DNA of 64,000 nt from Dactylosporangium aurantiacum (GTDB lineage Bacteria; Actinomycetota; Actinomycetes; Mycobacteriales; Micromonosporaceae), in contig NZ_JNYJ01000011.1 in the NCBI RefSeq assembly GCF_000716715.1, positions 1-64,000 of the forward strand, in the 5' to 3' direction. The position numbers were made by a program, and so were the translations under genes. The notes beneath the pieces were generated by a model. It did no database searches. It saw only the letters and a program-made list of their open reading frames with translations, and was not told the origin of the DNA. Below, piece by piece: positions 56,012 to 64,000 of this stretch (positions are counted from its first letter, which is position 1; every line of letters starts with the position of its first letter).

Positions 56012-57007
56012 TCAGTGCGACGGTGCCTTCGGTCCTGCGGCGCGCCGGCCGTTCTCCCTCCACCATGCCGCGTACGTGCCGTCCCAGGGCAGGGGGTCCC
56101 TTCGTACGCCGTCGGAGCGGTACGTGCGCCGGGTGGGGAAGACGGTGACGGCCATTTCCGCCTCGGACTCCAGGGATGCGAGTCGCACCTCGTCGAATGA
56201 GTCGTCGACCGGGACGATCGGCCGGCCGCTCATGACGACGTGGATGTGGTCGAAGATGCCGTGCTCGAACGAGTCGAACACGGTGATCGTCAGGAAACAG
56301 GCGCCGAGCGGGTTGGGTGGGTCGGGTCGCTCGCGGGCGACCGCCCATTCCGCAATGGTGTGACCCGCTCCCCATTCGAACAGGGCTACCTCTCCGGGTC
56401 GCAACAGGCGCTCCCGCTTCGCCGTGGTCGCCTCCACGAACTGCGCCTCGTCGGCGAGTCGTACCCGTGCGGTGGTCGCGCCCTCGTTGATCAGTACACC
56501 CCGGGTCTGAAACCACAGCAGCCGGGTCCGCTCCTCATTTCGTGGGAAGAGCCGCGCCGGCGAGGCTGCTTCGGCCTGCGCCACGGATCGATGGTCGAGC
56601 AGTGGCAACTCGTTGCCGTAAGGCATCCGATCACGCGTCGCATCGATCAACGGAGGCCATTTCGGCGCCTCGAACAGCGCGACGACGAGGGGAGCCCGCT
56701 CGTCCGTCCTGGCGCGTGCCGCTTCCCGGACCGCCGCCGTGGCGGCTTTGAGGACCTCCTGAGCGAGGGCGACCTGCTCGTCGGCGGCTTTCGACTGCGC
56801 CGTACCGAGCTCGACCTGCTGCTGCAGCTCCGGCAGCTGCTTGGCGGCGGTGCGGGCCGCGGCGCGCCCCGCGCGGGCGGCCGAGGCACCGGCGACCGCC
56901 GCGGCGACCGCACCGATCGCCGAGATGATCTGAATCCCCTCCGCCAACGTCAGACGACCGATGCCGGCTGTCAGCGCATCCCAAAAAGCCCACACGTCAA
57001 GGCCCAC
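56012..57007 (-). CDS. orphan protein with N-terminal helix and coiled coil
   Basis: 331 aa, family not recognised. Residues ~20-45 form a hydrophobic helix (IQIISAIGAVAAAVAGASAA), followed by an amphipathic coiled coil (AAKQLPELQQQVELGTAQSK). A globular domain from ~115 includes VVALFEAPKWPPLIDATRD, LLWFQTRGVLINEGATTARV and VALFEWGAGHTIAEWA. The layout, one membrane helix with a cytoplasmic beta-rich domain, is common in actinomycete proteins of unknown role. GTG 57007 is chosen by position; its ribosome site is weak. Confidence 0.6.
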   Translation of the reverse strand: MGLDVWAFWDALTAGIGRLTLAEGIQIISAIGAVAAAVAGASAARAGRAAARTAAKQLPELQQQVELGTAQSKAADEQVALAQEVLKAATAAVREAARARTDERAPLVVALFEAPKWPPLIDATRDRMPYGNELPLLDHRSVAQAEAASPARLFPRNEERTRLLWFQTRGVLINEGATTARVRLADEAQFVEATTAKRERLLRPGEVALFEWGAGHTIAEWAVARERPDPPNPLGACFLTITVFDSFEHGIFDHIHVVMSGRPIVPVDDSFDEVRLASLESEAEMAVTVFPTRRTYRSDGVRRDPLPWDGTYAAWWRENGRRAAGPKAPSH

Positions 57008-57239
57008 TTCCGCAAGAGACTCACCTGTTGCGGCCGGGCCCGTGCCGGGGCTCGGCCGCGCGCCGATCGGGATACGACCTGCCCCGCCCGGGAAGGGATA
57101 AGCACCTGACGCCGGGGTGACGGCTGCAGCCGGGGCCCGGCGCGCTGGTTGTGGTCCGTGCCGCGGCCGCCGTGCCCGGTGAGGGTGAGCCGCGGGATGG
57201 TTGTGGCGTGCAGGAAGGCGCGGCCGACGGGCCGGGTGC

Positions 57240-57278
57240 GGCGGCAGGATCGGCCCGCCGCGGGCCGATCCTGCCGCC
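57240..57278. terminator. 18-bp-stem hairpin after SDR-SnoaL operon
   Basis: GGCGGCAGGATCGGCCCG (57240-57257) pairs perfectly with CGGGCCGATCCTGCCGCC (57261-57278); loop CCG. It lies 28 bp past the SnoaL stop (minus strand) and is a strong intrinsic terminator. The gap 57008-57305 holds no gene. Confidence 0.8.
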
Positions 57279-57305
57279 TGGGATCGTCGCCCCGACGTTC
57301 CGGTC

Positions 57306-57671
57306 TCAGGGCAGTCGGGAGACCTGGTAGTGGTTGATGTACCAGTCGTCGCCGACCCGGCGCACCAGCACGCCGAGGCTGACCGCGAGCGGTGGCCGGC
57401 CGTCGGTGAACGTGAAGTCCACGGCCAGGTAGCCGAGCACCAGGTCGTCGGCGAACCGTCGGGTCTCCATGATCCGGTAGTCGGCGGCGAGGCCGAGCGG
57501 CTGGGCGGCGTAGTAGGCGGCGACCGCCGGCCGCCCGACGCCGTAGGGGTGCAGGCCCTGGAAGATCGCGTCGGTGGTGAAGCAGGCGGCCACGGCTTCC
57601 GGTTGGTGCGCACCGATCCCGGCCCGCCAGCGGTCCAGCACGCCGCGCAGGATCGCCTCGTCGTCGCCCAT
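57306..57671 (-). CDS. SnoaL-like/NTF2-fold protein
   Basis: 121 aa. NTF2 fold: LRGVLDRWRAGIGAHQPEAV, AACFTTDAIFQGLHPYGVGR, AAYYAAQPLGLAADYRIMET, LGVLVRRVGDDWYINHYQVS. This family hosts small-molecule isomerases, cyclases and inert scaffolds. It is 1 bp after the SDR gene, so cotranscribed with it, suggesting a shared small-molecule pathway. Confidence 0.85.
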   Translation of the reverse strand: MGDDEAILRGVLDRWRAGIGAHQPEAVAACFTTDAIFQGLHPYGVGRPAVAAYYAAQPLGLAADYRIMETRRFADDLVLGYLAVDFTFTDGRPPLAVSLGVLVRRVGDDWYINHYQVSRLP

Positions 57672-57672
57672 G

Positions 57673-58386
57673 TCAGTGCCCCGCGCTCTGGCCGCCGTCG
57701 ACGTGCAGGATCTCGCCGGTGACGAACGGCGCCTGCTCCAGGTACAGAATCGCGTCCACGACGTCGCTGACGTCGCCCAGCCGGCCCATCGGCATCAGCC
57801 CGGCCAGCGCACCGTGCGTCTCCTGCGGGTGCATCGGGGTACGCACGATGCCAGGGGAGACGGCGTTGACCCGCACGCCGCGCGTCGCCAGCTCGATCGC
57901 CAGGGACTTCGTCGCCGACTGCAGGCCGCCCTTGGTGAGCGAGGTCAGCACCGAGGGCACGCCGGAGCTCGCGTTGTCGACCAGGCTGGTGGTGATGTTG
58001 ACGATGTGCCCGCTGCCCTGGGCCAGCATCCGTTCCACCGCGAGCTGGGTGATGCGGAAGAAGCCGCCGAGGTTGGTGCCGAGCACCGCCGCGTAGTCCT
58101 CGGCGGTGTAGTCGGTGAACGGCTTGGCGACGAAGATCCCGGCGTTGTTGACCAGGGCGTCGACCCGGCCGAAGCGCTCGACGGCGGCGGCGATGACCCG
58201 CTCGCCGGTGGCCGGGTCGGCGATGTCCCCGGCGACGGTGACGACGGCGGGGTCGCCGGAGTGGCCGATGCTGCGTGAGGTGGCGACGACGGCGTAACCG
58301 AGCTTGCGGTAGCCGCCCACGACCCCGGCCCCGATGCCCTGCGAAGCGCCCGTGACGACGGCGACCCGTTGCATCTGCTCGCTCAT
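57673..58386 (-). CDS. short-chain dehydrogenase with altered catalytic Tyr
   Basis: 237 aa. NAD(P) loop VTGASQGIGAGVVGGYRKLG, LVNNAGIFVAKPF, NLGGFFRITQLAVERM, and the C-terminal SPGIVRTPMHPQE. The usual Tyr-X3-Lys reads TSLTK, so the Tyr is replaced by Thr while the Lys is kept. Such enzymes may use another residue or be inactive. ATG 58386 has GGAAGG upstream. It is divergent from a TetR regulator with operators between them. Confidence 0.85.
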   Translation of the reverse strand: MSEQMQRVAVVTGASQGIGAGVVGGYRKLGYAVVATSRSIGHSGDPAVVTVAGDIADPATGERVIAAAVERFGRVDALVNNAGIFVAKPFTDYTAEDYAAVLGTNLGGFFRITQLAVERMLAQGSGHIVNITTSLVDNASSGVPSVLTSLTKGGLQSATKSLAIELATRGVRVNAVSPGIVRTPMHPQETHGALAGLMPMGRLGDVSDVVDAILYLEQAPFVTGEILHVDGGQSAGH

Positions 58387-58423
58387 GGTGGACCTTCCCT
58401 TCCCTTGTTCGGTCACTCGAAAC

Positions 58424-58462
58424 TAGACGACCGGTCTACTATTTGCCAATAGACGACCGGTC
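58424..58462. promoter_or_regulatory. two GACCGGTC operators between SDR and TetR genes
   Basis: TAGACGACCGGTCTA at 58424-58438 and TAGACGACCGGTC at 58450-58462 lie 26 bp apart. Each is centred on GACCGGTC. The position in the 91-bp divergent gap fits binding by the adjacent TetR protein. Confidence 0.75.
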
Positions 58463-58477
58463 GGGAATCGTTGTGGC

Positions 58478-59122
58478 ATGGGACGCACCAGCAACGCCCG
58501 CGAGAAGATCCTCACCGCCGCGCAGGAGCTCATCGAGGTCCGCGGCTACACGGGGCTGGGCGTGGCCGAGATCTGCGCGGCCGCCGGCGTGCCCAAGGGC
58601 AGCTTCTACTACTTCTTCGAGTCCAAGGAGGCCCTCGCCCTCGCCGTCATCGACGAGCAGGGGGCGCGGCAGGACCGCGAGTGGCGGCGCATCCTGCAGG
58701 ATGCCGCGGCGCCGCTGGACCGGCTGCGGGAGCTGTTCGCCAAGACCGAGGCGGACCTGCGGGAGGGTCAGCGCACGTGCGGCACCATCACGGGTTGCCT
58801 GTTCGGCAACCTGACGCTGGAGCTGTCCAACCAGACCGAGCCGATCCGGGCCCGGCTGCAGCAGATCTTCGACGCCCAGGTCGAGCTGGTCGCCGGGGTC
58901 GTCGCCGAGGCGCGGGCGCGCGGCGAGGTCACCGTCGCCGACCCGCGCGAGGCGGCCCGCTCGGTCGTGGCGCAGCTCGAGGGGCAGGTGCTGTTCGCGA
59001 AGCTGTACAACAGCACCGGGCGCCTCGACGCGCTGTGGGCGAACTGCCTGGCCCTGCTCGGCGCGGTGCCGGTGGCCGCCGGCGCCGGCGGAGGTTCCGC
59101 AGGAACGCGTGCCCGGCGATGA
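58478..59122 (+). CDS. TetR-family regulator
   Basis: 214 aa. HTH REKILTAAQELIEVRGYTGL with VAEICAAAGVPKGSFYYFFE, then the C-terminal domain with TCGTITGCLFGNLTLELSNQ (TetR_C_6/AcrR-like). It probably represses the divergent SDR-SnoaL operon and itself through the GACCGGTC sites. ATG 58478. Confidence 0.92.
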   Translation: MGRTSNAREKILTAAQELIEVRGYTGLGVAEICAAAGVPKGSFYYFFESKEALALAVIDEQGARQDREWRRILQDAAAPLDRLRELFAKTEADLREGQRTCGTITGCLFGNLTLELSNQTEPIRARLQQIFDAQVELVAGVVAEARARGEVTVADPREAARSVVAQLEGQVLFAKLYNSTGRLDALWANCLALLGAVPVAAGAGGGSAGTRARR

Positions 59123-59177
59123 CCGTCTGCGTGCCCGGTCGGTCCGCGGGCCGCGCGTCGGTCTGCGCCGGCGTCAC

Positions 59178-60284
59178 CTACGTTCGCCACAGGTAGATGT
59201 CCAGCGTCACCAGGTTCTCGTGCGCGGCAAGGCTGACGTACTGCCGGTATGCGGTGCCGTCGAACGTGGCTCCCGATGCACCCAGGACAGCGTTGACTGC
59301 AGCGGCGACGGCAAGGGCGGAGGCAGGACCCCTGTCCAGCGCACCCCCGTACGTGAGCACCAGACCGGCACGACGCCCGACCATCCTCGGCGCCGTCAGC
59401 ACCTGCTGCCGGAGCGCCTCCGCGGCATCGGCATGTCCGCTCAGTAGCCCGGCTGCGTCGACCGTCACCTGCATGCTCACCGGTTCGAGCTCCAGCGACG
59501 TCTCCGGCGACGCGGGTGAATGCCCGGAACGAACGAGGTAGATGTCGATGCCGATCGAATCCGGCGCACCGTCGATACCGATCATCGACCGGTAGACGGC
59601 ATCGTGGAACGCGCCTGCCGATGCGGCCAGGACGGCGTTGACGCGGTCGGCGACAGCCAGGGCCTCCGCGCCGCTACCCCTCTGCAGACCACCATAGGTG
59701 AGCACCAGAGCCACGCGACGTCCGGCGATGCTCGGTTCGTTCAGCACCTGCCGTCGAAGCGCCTCCTCGACCGCGGCGTCTCCGCTCAGCAGGCCAGGAA
59801 CGTCGACGGTCAGCCGCATGTTGACCGGTTCGGGGTCCAACACGCTGTCCGTCGCCGGCGTCACCGTCGGTGAGGTTTGCGGAAGTGAGGGCTGAAGATC
59901 GGCGGGTCGGTCGCCTCGGGAGCCGACACACAGCACGATCGCGATGACGGCGAGCGCCGTCGCCACGAGCAGACGGCGTCCGCGAGGAACGACGGGCGGT
60001 TCCGCCGAGCCGGAGCGTCCGTCCGCATCGACGACATGCGGGTGCTCGATGACGACGAGCGGTGCAATTTCGTGTCGCCGGCCGCCCGGCCAGCGTGCGA
60101 TCCGGGCGAGCAGCCGCCGGATCGGGCGCTGCGCGTCGCGGTCGCGGCGCGCGCGACGGGCCATGAGGTCCGCCATCCCCGCGTTCACGTCGACCGTCAG
60201 GTGTCGCTGGACGGCGTGCTCCGCGTCGGTCACCGCGCGACGCACCCGACCGTTGCCGTCGTCGTCCCGCCGCTGAAGGGTCAT
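59178..60284 (-). CDS. membrane protein with duplicated ectodomain, sigma-operon partner
   Basis: 368 aa. A cytoplasmic basic N-terminus (~1-100), one helix (~104-121, LLVATALAVIAIVLCVG), a Thr/Pro linker, then two repeats of ~100 residues (151-252 and 266-368). Each repeat has VTVD.PGLLSG (VDVPGLLSG and VDAAGLLSG), LVLTYGG and a closing DIYLxR. ATG 60284 overlaps the sigma stop (ATGA). It probably acts as the membrane sensor or regulator of that sigma factor. No recognised domain in the repeats. Confidence 0.75.
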   Translation of the reverse strand: MTLQRRDDDGNGRVRRAVTDAEHAVQRHLTVDVNAGMADLMARRARRDRDAQRPIRRLLARIARWPGGRRHEIAPLVVIEHPHVVDADGRSGSAEPPVVPRGRRLLVATALAVIAIVLCVGSRGDRPADLQPSLPQTSPTVTPATDSVLDPEPVNMRLTVDVPGLLSGDAAVEEALRRQVLNEPSIAGRRVALVLTYGGLQRGSGAEALAVADRVNAVLAASAGAFHDAVYRSMIGIDGAPDSIGIDIYLVRSGHSPASPETSLELEPVSMQVTVDAAGLLSGHADAAEALRQQVLTAPRMVGRRAGLVLTYGGALDRGPASALAVAAAVNAVLGASGATFDGTAYRQYVSLAAHENLVTLDIYLWRT

Positions 60285-60847
60285 GACCGCTCACCCCCTG
60301 CGTCGGTCAGCGGCTTGCCGACGCCGCCGGCAAGTCGCTTGCGGACGCGTTGCATGTGCGTACGTACCGCAGAGGCGCTGATGCCCAGCACGGCCGCGAT
60401 CTCCTCCGCCGGCATGTCGCACAGGACCGACAACGTCGCGATCTCCCGCTGCCGGCGTGGCAGTGTGGCGAGGAGTCCGTAGGTGTCCATCCGCTCGATC
60501 GCCTCGACGTCCAGCGAGACGGCGCCGGAGTGGCCGCGCCCCGCCAGGCGGGCCACGGCCCTGGCCCGTACCGCGAGACTGCGCCAATGACGCCGGGCCA
60601 GGTTGACCGCGATCGCCACCGTCCACGCGACATTCGATTCCACCGACCGGTCGCGCCGCTCGCCCCATTGATCCATGATCTGCACCATTGCGTCCTGCGC
60701 CAGCTCCTCGGCCAGATGGACGTTGCCCACGACCAGGAACATGCGGCCGACGACCCGACGAAATGCCTGCTCGTAAAACTGGTCGAAGCCAGTCAATGGT
60801 GGGCGCCGTGCAGCATCCGGGACCGGGTCGGCCATGGCATCCATCAT
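60281..60847 (-). CDS. ECF-type sigma factor
   Basis: 188 aa. Region 2 FYEQAFRRVVGRMFLVVGN with LAEELAQDAMVQIMDQWGER. Region 4 LATLPRRQREIATLSVLCDM, AEEIAAVLGISASAVRTHMQ. ATG 60847 overlaps the stop of the upstream small gene (ATGA), and its own stop overlaps the downstream membrane gene (ATGA), so the three are coupled. No zinc anti-sigma gene is present. Confidence 0.88.
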   Translation of the reverse strand: MMDAMADPVPDAARRPPLTGFDQFYEQAFRRVVGRMFLVVGNVHLAEELAQDAMVQIMDQWGERRDRSVESNVAWTVAIAVNLARRHWRSLAVRARAVARLAGRGHSGAVSLDVEAIERMDTYGLLATLPRRQREIATLSVLCDMPAEEIAAVLGISASAVRTHMQRVRKRLAGGVGKPLTDAGGERS

Positions 60848-61089
60848 CGTATTTGCCGCGCCGCGCGCCGCCGGTTCCGGCGCAACCCGCGGCGTCCTGT
60901 CCGCTTCTCGACGGTCATTTCGAGCGAATATTGCGGCTCTCGCGACGAAACAGACACTTTCCATCCAGGTCGGGCTTCGCGAATCAGCCGTTCGGCGCTG
61001 CGAAACCTGCTCCGCTCCCGCATCCAGCGCACCAGCGCCAGCAAGAGCGGCAACCCGAGTGCTGCCAGCGACTCCCAATGTGCGATCAC
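60844..61089 (-). CDS. small membrane protein leading the sigma operon
   Basis: 81 aa. VIAHWESLAALGLPLLLALV gives one N-terminal helix. A basic amphipathic middle (RWMRERSRFRSAERLIREAR), a beta-like segment (GWKVSVSSREPQYSLEMTVE) and a basic tail (RRGLRRNRRRAARQIR) follow. GTG 61089 has GGAAGGAG 8 bp upstream, the best ribosome site of the operon. Its stop overlaps the sigma start, so it is real. Function unknown. Confidence 0.7.
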   Translation of the reverse strand: MIAHWESLAALGLPLLLALVRWMRERSRFRSAERLIREARPGWKVSVSSREPQYSLEMTVEKRTGRRGLRRNRRRAARQIR

Positions 61090-61271
61090 TGCGAGGCTCC
61101 TTCCGTCGCATGCGAAACGTTCACGCCTCGGACGAAAGCTGACTCGCTCGACGCCTGGCCCGGCGTCTACAGTCCAGTCAAGATTCTTTGTGGAGCGCAT
61201 GGCGGCGCGTGCTTCATTCGAACACCGGTGCGCGGACCTGGAAACCCGCGGGGTGACAGCAGGGCCGGGGG

Positions 61272-62267
61272 TCAGCGGCGGGTCGCCGAGTACGCCAGGT
61301 AGACCGACCGGTAGGCGTGGTACAGCGGGCTCACCGGCAGCTCCCAGGTGCCGAGGTAGTACCGCCGCTCGCCGCCGAAGGACAGCTTGAACCTCGTCAG
61401 TCCGGCCCACGGATGGTCCGGCTCGTCCGGGGGTGCCACGCCGAGGGAGTCGAAGATCTTCTGGCCGCGGTCCTGGGCGTCCAGGAGCATCGTGGCGCGC
61501 ATGATGGCGCCCGGGTGGGCGTACCGGTGGGCGTGCATGCTGCCGGAGTGGCCGACGTGGCGGGTGGTCGGGCTGTCGAAGACGATCGCGGCGGAGACCG
61601 GTTCGTCGTGGTGGTAGGCGATGTACAGGGTGGCCGCGTCGCGGGGGAGCAGCACCCGCGCCATGGTGCGGAAGTAGTCGTCGGGGTGCTGGACGATGTG
61701 GTTGTGGGCGGCCACCTCGTGGACGACCATCAGCAGCGCGTCCACGTCGGCGGGGTCGTGGCTGGCCTCGATGCGGACGCCTGCCCTGGCGGCGTTGCGA
61801 TACCGCTGCCGGTTGTTCTTCGACATCTCCTTGAGCAGCCGGTCGCGGGGCTTGGTCAGGTCCTGCTGCAGCACCAGTGACGGCTGGATCTCCCGCAGCG
61901 CCGGCCGGTGTCTGAGCCGTCGCAGGTCGGCCTTCGTCACCGGGGCCCACGGCTCCATCCGGACGAAGAGGGCGCCCTGGTGCTGGGCGAGGGCTTTGAG
62001 CTCCTCGGTCGCGTGCTGGTAGCTCTCGATGCTTTCCGCGACCGGGCCGTACGGGCAATAGAGGCGGGTCGCCTTGTTGGACCGCTCCAGGATGGCGAAG
62101 CACTGCCAGCCGGGGCCCCGGCCGAAGAACAGGTGCCGGCCGAGCTGCCGGTTGAACGCGGCCCAGTGGGTGCTCTGCAGGAAGTGGCCGCCGCGGGCGA
62201 ACAGGTCGTCGTCCCACGAGGTGCCGGGCACCTCGGTGGACCACGCGATCGGGGAATGCTGGGACAT
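61272..62267 (-). CDS. FemAB-type aminoacyl/acyl transferase
   Basis: 331 aa GNAT-fold pair as in FemX/FemAB: GHFLQSTHWAAFNRQLGRHL, YCPYGPVAESIESYQHATEE, RLLKEMSKNNRQRYRNAARA, HVGHSGSMHAHRYAHPGAIM and RFKLSFGGERRYYLGTWELP. Fem enzymes add amino acids to lipid II using aminoacyl-tRNA, so it may make peptidoglycan cross-bridges or related conjugates; acceptor unknown. ATG 62267. A 182-bp gap separates it from the sigma operon. Confidence 0.88.
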   Translation of the reverse strand: MSQHSPIAWSTEVPGTSWDDDLFARGGHFLQSTHWAAFNRQLGRHLFFGRGPGWQCFAILERSNKATRLYCPYGPVAESIESYQHATEELKALAQHQGALFVRMEPWAPVTKADLRRLRHRPALREIQPSLVLQQDLTKPRDRLLKEMSKNNRQRYRNAARAGVRIEASHDPADVDALLMVVHEVAAHNHIVQHPDDYFRTMARVLLPRDAATLYIAYHHDEPVSAAIVFDSPTTRHVGHSGSMHAHRYAHPGAIMRATMLLDAQDRGQKIFDSLGVAPPDEPDHPWAGLTRFKLSFGGERRYYLGTWELPVSPLYHAYRSVYLAYSATRR

Positions 62268-62596
62268 GCGCGGAGGGTCACCTTTCGGCGAGACAGCAGG
62301 TGATCCGGTGGCGCAAGGCTAGGGAGGCGGTTGTGCGGATCCGATGAAGAACCCACGAACGGCCCGGATCGGACCGGAACCCGACGCGGGCTTCACAGGT
62401 TGCTCACGATCGGCGGTGCCGGCCGGCGGCGCCGTCCGGGTCCTGATGGCACACCTGGTGCCGTTCGGCGGGCCGGACGCGTGCCACGAGATCGAGGTCG
62501 GGGTGCGGCTCACGGTCACCCCCGTGCCGGGGCCGCCCTCGCCACGACACCGCGCAAAGGGCCACTGAGCAGGAAATACGCGGCATTCCGCGGAAA

Positions 62597-62612
62597 CGTG
62601 AAGCGCTTCACG
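62597..62612. promoter_or_regulatory. LacI-type operator palindrome
   Basis: CGTGAAGCGCTTCACG is a perfect 16-bp palindrome with the central CG step typical of LacI/GalR operators. It lies ~100 bp before the MFS gene in the 444-bp gap 62268-62711, which has no other feature. No LacI gene is in the window. Confidence 0.6.
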
Positions 62613-62711
62613 ATCGTCGCCCCCGGCGTGCCGTCCCGGCCGAGGCGTCTGCAGCATATGCGGACCGAAGGAGTGATTCGGGCATAACGCTGCCCGGGTG
62701 CTCGCCTCGGT

Positions 62712-64000
62712 GTGGTAGCCGACGCCGGGGACCGGCACGGACGGTGCACGCGGGTCGCCGCTGCCGTCCGACTGCACAGAACGGACGACGACCTGCGCAC
62801 CCTCTTCATCGCCCTGCGTGAACGCAACTTCCGGATCTGGATGGGCGCCGGCTTCGTGTCGGTCAGCGGCACCTGGATGCAGTCGCTCGCCGTCAACTGG
62901 TACGTGCTGCAGGCCACCGGATCCGCGGGCCTGATGGGCGTGGCCCTGCTGCTGCAGTCACTGCCGGTGCTGCTGCTCAGCCCGTGGGCCGGTGCGCTCG
63001 CCGACCGCGTGCCCGGCCGGCCGCTGCTGCTGTGCACCCAGCTCGTCCACGCCGGCCTCGCCGGGCTGCTCGCCGCGGCGGCGTGGAGCCACGTCGGTGG
63101 GCTCGGGGTCGTGTACGCCATCTCCGTCCTCGGCGGTGTCGTCAACGCCGTCGAGGGGCCGGCGATGGGCCGGTTCGGCTCGACGATCGTCGAGCCGGGC
63201 GCGCTGACCAACGCGCTGTCGCTCGGCTCGCTGGTCAACTCGTGCGGCCGGATCCTGGGCATGGCGCTGGGTGGCGTCGCGGCCGCGACGGTCGGGCCGG
63301 CGCCCCTGTTCGCCGGCAACGCGGTCAGCTTCCTCGGGGTGGTCGTCGCGCTGCTGGCCATCAGGCCCCGCCTCGGCGGCGCCGGCCGGGCGCAGATCGT
63401 CCACGACGTCGAGATGGCGGGTGTCCACGGTGTCCGCGCCGGTCTGCGGTACCTGCGCCGGCGACCGGTCGTGCTGATCACGCTCGGGCTGGCCACGGTG
63501 CTCGGCAGCCTGGGCCGCAACTACCAGGTGACGATGGCGGCGATGAGCAACGGTCCCCTGCACATCGGGGCGTCCGGCTACGGCCTGCTGTCCATGTGCT
63601 TCGCGGCCGGCACGGTGCTCGGCGCGCTCGTCGCGGCCTCGCAGTCGGACCTGGGCTATCAGACGCTGATCGGGGCGGGGCTGGTCACCAGCCTGCTGCA
63701 GGTGTACTCCGGGCTGTCGAGCGGGGTGTGGAGCTTCGCCGCGGCCATGGTGCTGATCGGCGCGGGTGCGGTGCTGATCGACACCACGGTGTCGGCCCGG
63801 GTGCAGTTGGACACGGACACCGGGATGCGTGGCCGGATGCTCGGGGTCATGTCGGTGACGGGTTCGCTCGCCGGCGCGCTCGGCGCGCCGCTGCTGGGTT
63901 GGCTCTCCGAGTGGGTCGGTCCGCGCCAGACCCTCGTCCTGGCGGGCGTGCTGACCACGGGGGCGTGCGTCGCCGCCGGTCTGGCGCTCAGTGGTGCGCG
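62712..64000 (+). CDS. MFS exporter, 3' truncated by the window
   Basis: At least 430 aa with ~11 helices seen. N-terminus after a variable lead: LRERNFRIWMGAGFVSVSGT, WMQSLAVNWYVLQATGS, then the MFS motif-A-like GALADRVPGRPLLL. The EntS/MFS_3 type exports siderophores, antibiotics or dyes. Only GTG 62712 lies upstream in frame with no good ribosome site; a start nearer LRERNFR may be used. The gene runs off the window end. Confidence 0.8.
   Translation, partial: MVADAGDRHGRCTRVAAAVRLHRTDDDLRTLFIALRERNFRIWMGAGFVSVSGTWMQSLAVNWYVLQATGSAGLMGVALLLQSLPVLLLSPWAGALADRVPGRPLLLCTQLVHAGLAGLLAAAAWSHVGGLGVVYAISVLGGVVNAVEGPAMGRFGSTIVEPGALTNALSLGSLVNSCGRILGMALGGVAAATVGPAPLFAGNAVSFLGVVVALLAIRPRLGGAGRAQIVHDVEMAGVHGVRAGLRYLRRRPVVLITLGLATVLGSLGRNYQVTMAAMSNGPLHIGASGYGLLSMCFAAGTVLGALVAASQSDLGYQTLIGAGLVTSLLQVYSGLSSGVWSFAAAMVLIGAGAVLIDTTVSARVQLDTDTGMRGRMLGVMSVTGSLAGALGAPLLGWLSEWVGPRQTLVLAGVLTTGACVAAGLALSGA

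Noticed and set aside
62344..62568. 74-codon frame upstream of the MFS gene
   Set aside because: No ribosome site or recognisable features; overlaps the probable regulatory gap.

Overview
The window is 64 kb of very GC-rich DNA with GTG/ATG starts, tightly packed genes and 4-8 bp stop/start overlaps. It looks like the chromosome of a filamentous actinomycete. Gene content and style suggest Micromonosporaceae, but that family call is inference. The strongest landmark is gene order: TPR protein, HAD phosphatase, small protein, tlyA, ppnK, recN, steA, steB, pyrG, NUDIX, xerD, parA, scpA, scpB, rluB, cmk, der. It follows, from memory of that genome, the Mycobacterium tuberculosis Rv1691-Rv1713 block, so 0.2-46.9 kb is an ancient syntenic core with lineage-specific insertions.

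Layout. 0-0.14 kb: 3' end of a 5S rRNA and its terminator. 0.2-9.4 kb: a very large repetitive RGG/TPR/acidic protein, a glycerol-phosphate-type phosphatase, an SCP2 protein, a Lys/Ala-tailed protein, tlyA, NAD kinase and recN. 9.4-11.7 kb: an insertion with a 16-bp tandem repeat, a MOSC protein, and a DedA protein whose 3' end lies antisense over a one-domain PASTA gene. 11.7-22.5 kb: steA-steB (septum and wall hydrolase control), then a MraY/WecA-like transferase, a MurJ-like flippase, a GT4/GT1-type glycosyltransferase and a membrane protein with a phosphatase-like ectodomain (a likely lipid-linked glycan locus), then pyrG and NUDIX. 22.5-36.6 kb: accessory genes (DUF1772, AraC, YchJ-like, GNAT, RsbW-like, ArfB, lipoprotein, SDR, lectin, FAD reductase, TetR, SigE-type sigma with partner, Ser/Thr kinase) around the core genes ald and xerD. 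36.7-46.9 kb: parA-scpA-scpB-rluB, an ABC-2 exporter with a WYL regulator, an FMN reductase/MarR pair, cmk and der. scpB carries an apparent one-base frameshift in its repetitive N-terminal linker.

46.9-64 kb is accessory: a membrane protein, a VOC protein, tRNA-Pro(GGG) followed by a decayed tyrosine integrase, and two giant STAND regulators (a SARP-NB-ARC-TPR and an XRE-NB-ARC-TPR) on either side of a small secreted protein. The SARP/secreted-protein intergenic region holds two sets of three heptamers at exact 11-bp spacing. Then come an orphan coiled-coil membrane protein, an SDR/SnoaL pair with a TetR regulator, a three-gene sigma-factor operon, a FemAB-like protein and a truncated MFS exporter.

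The most notable observations are regulatory and structural: the SARP heptamer arrays, a 22-bp palindrome that shares its core with a MarR operator 20 kb away, the scpB frameshift, the antisense DedA/PASTA pair, the lipid-linked glycan locus, the coupled sigma operon and a repeated ribosome-binding-site element.
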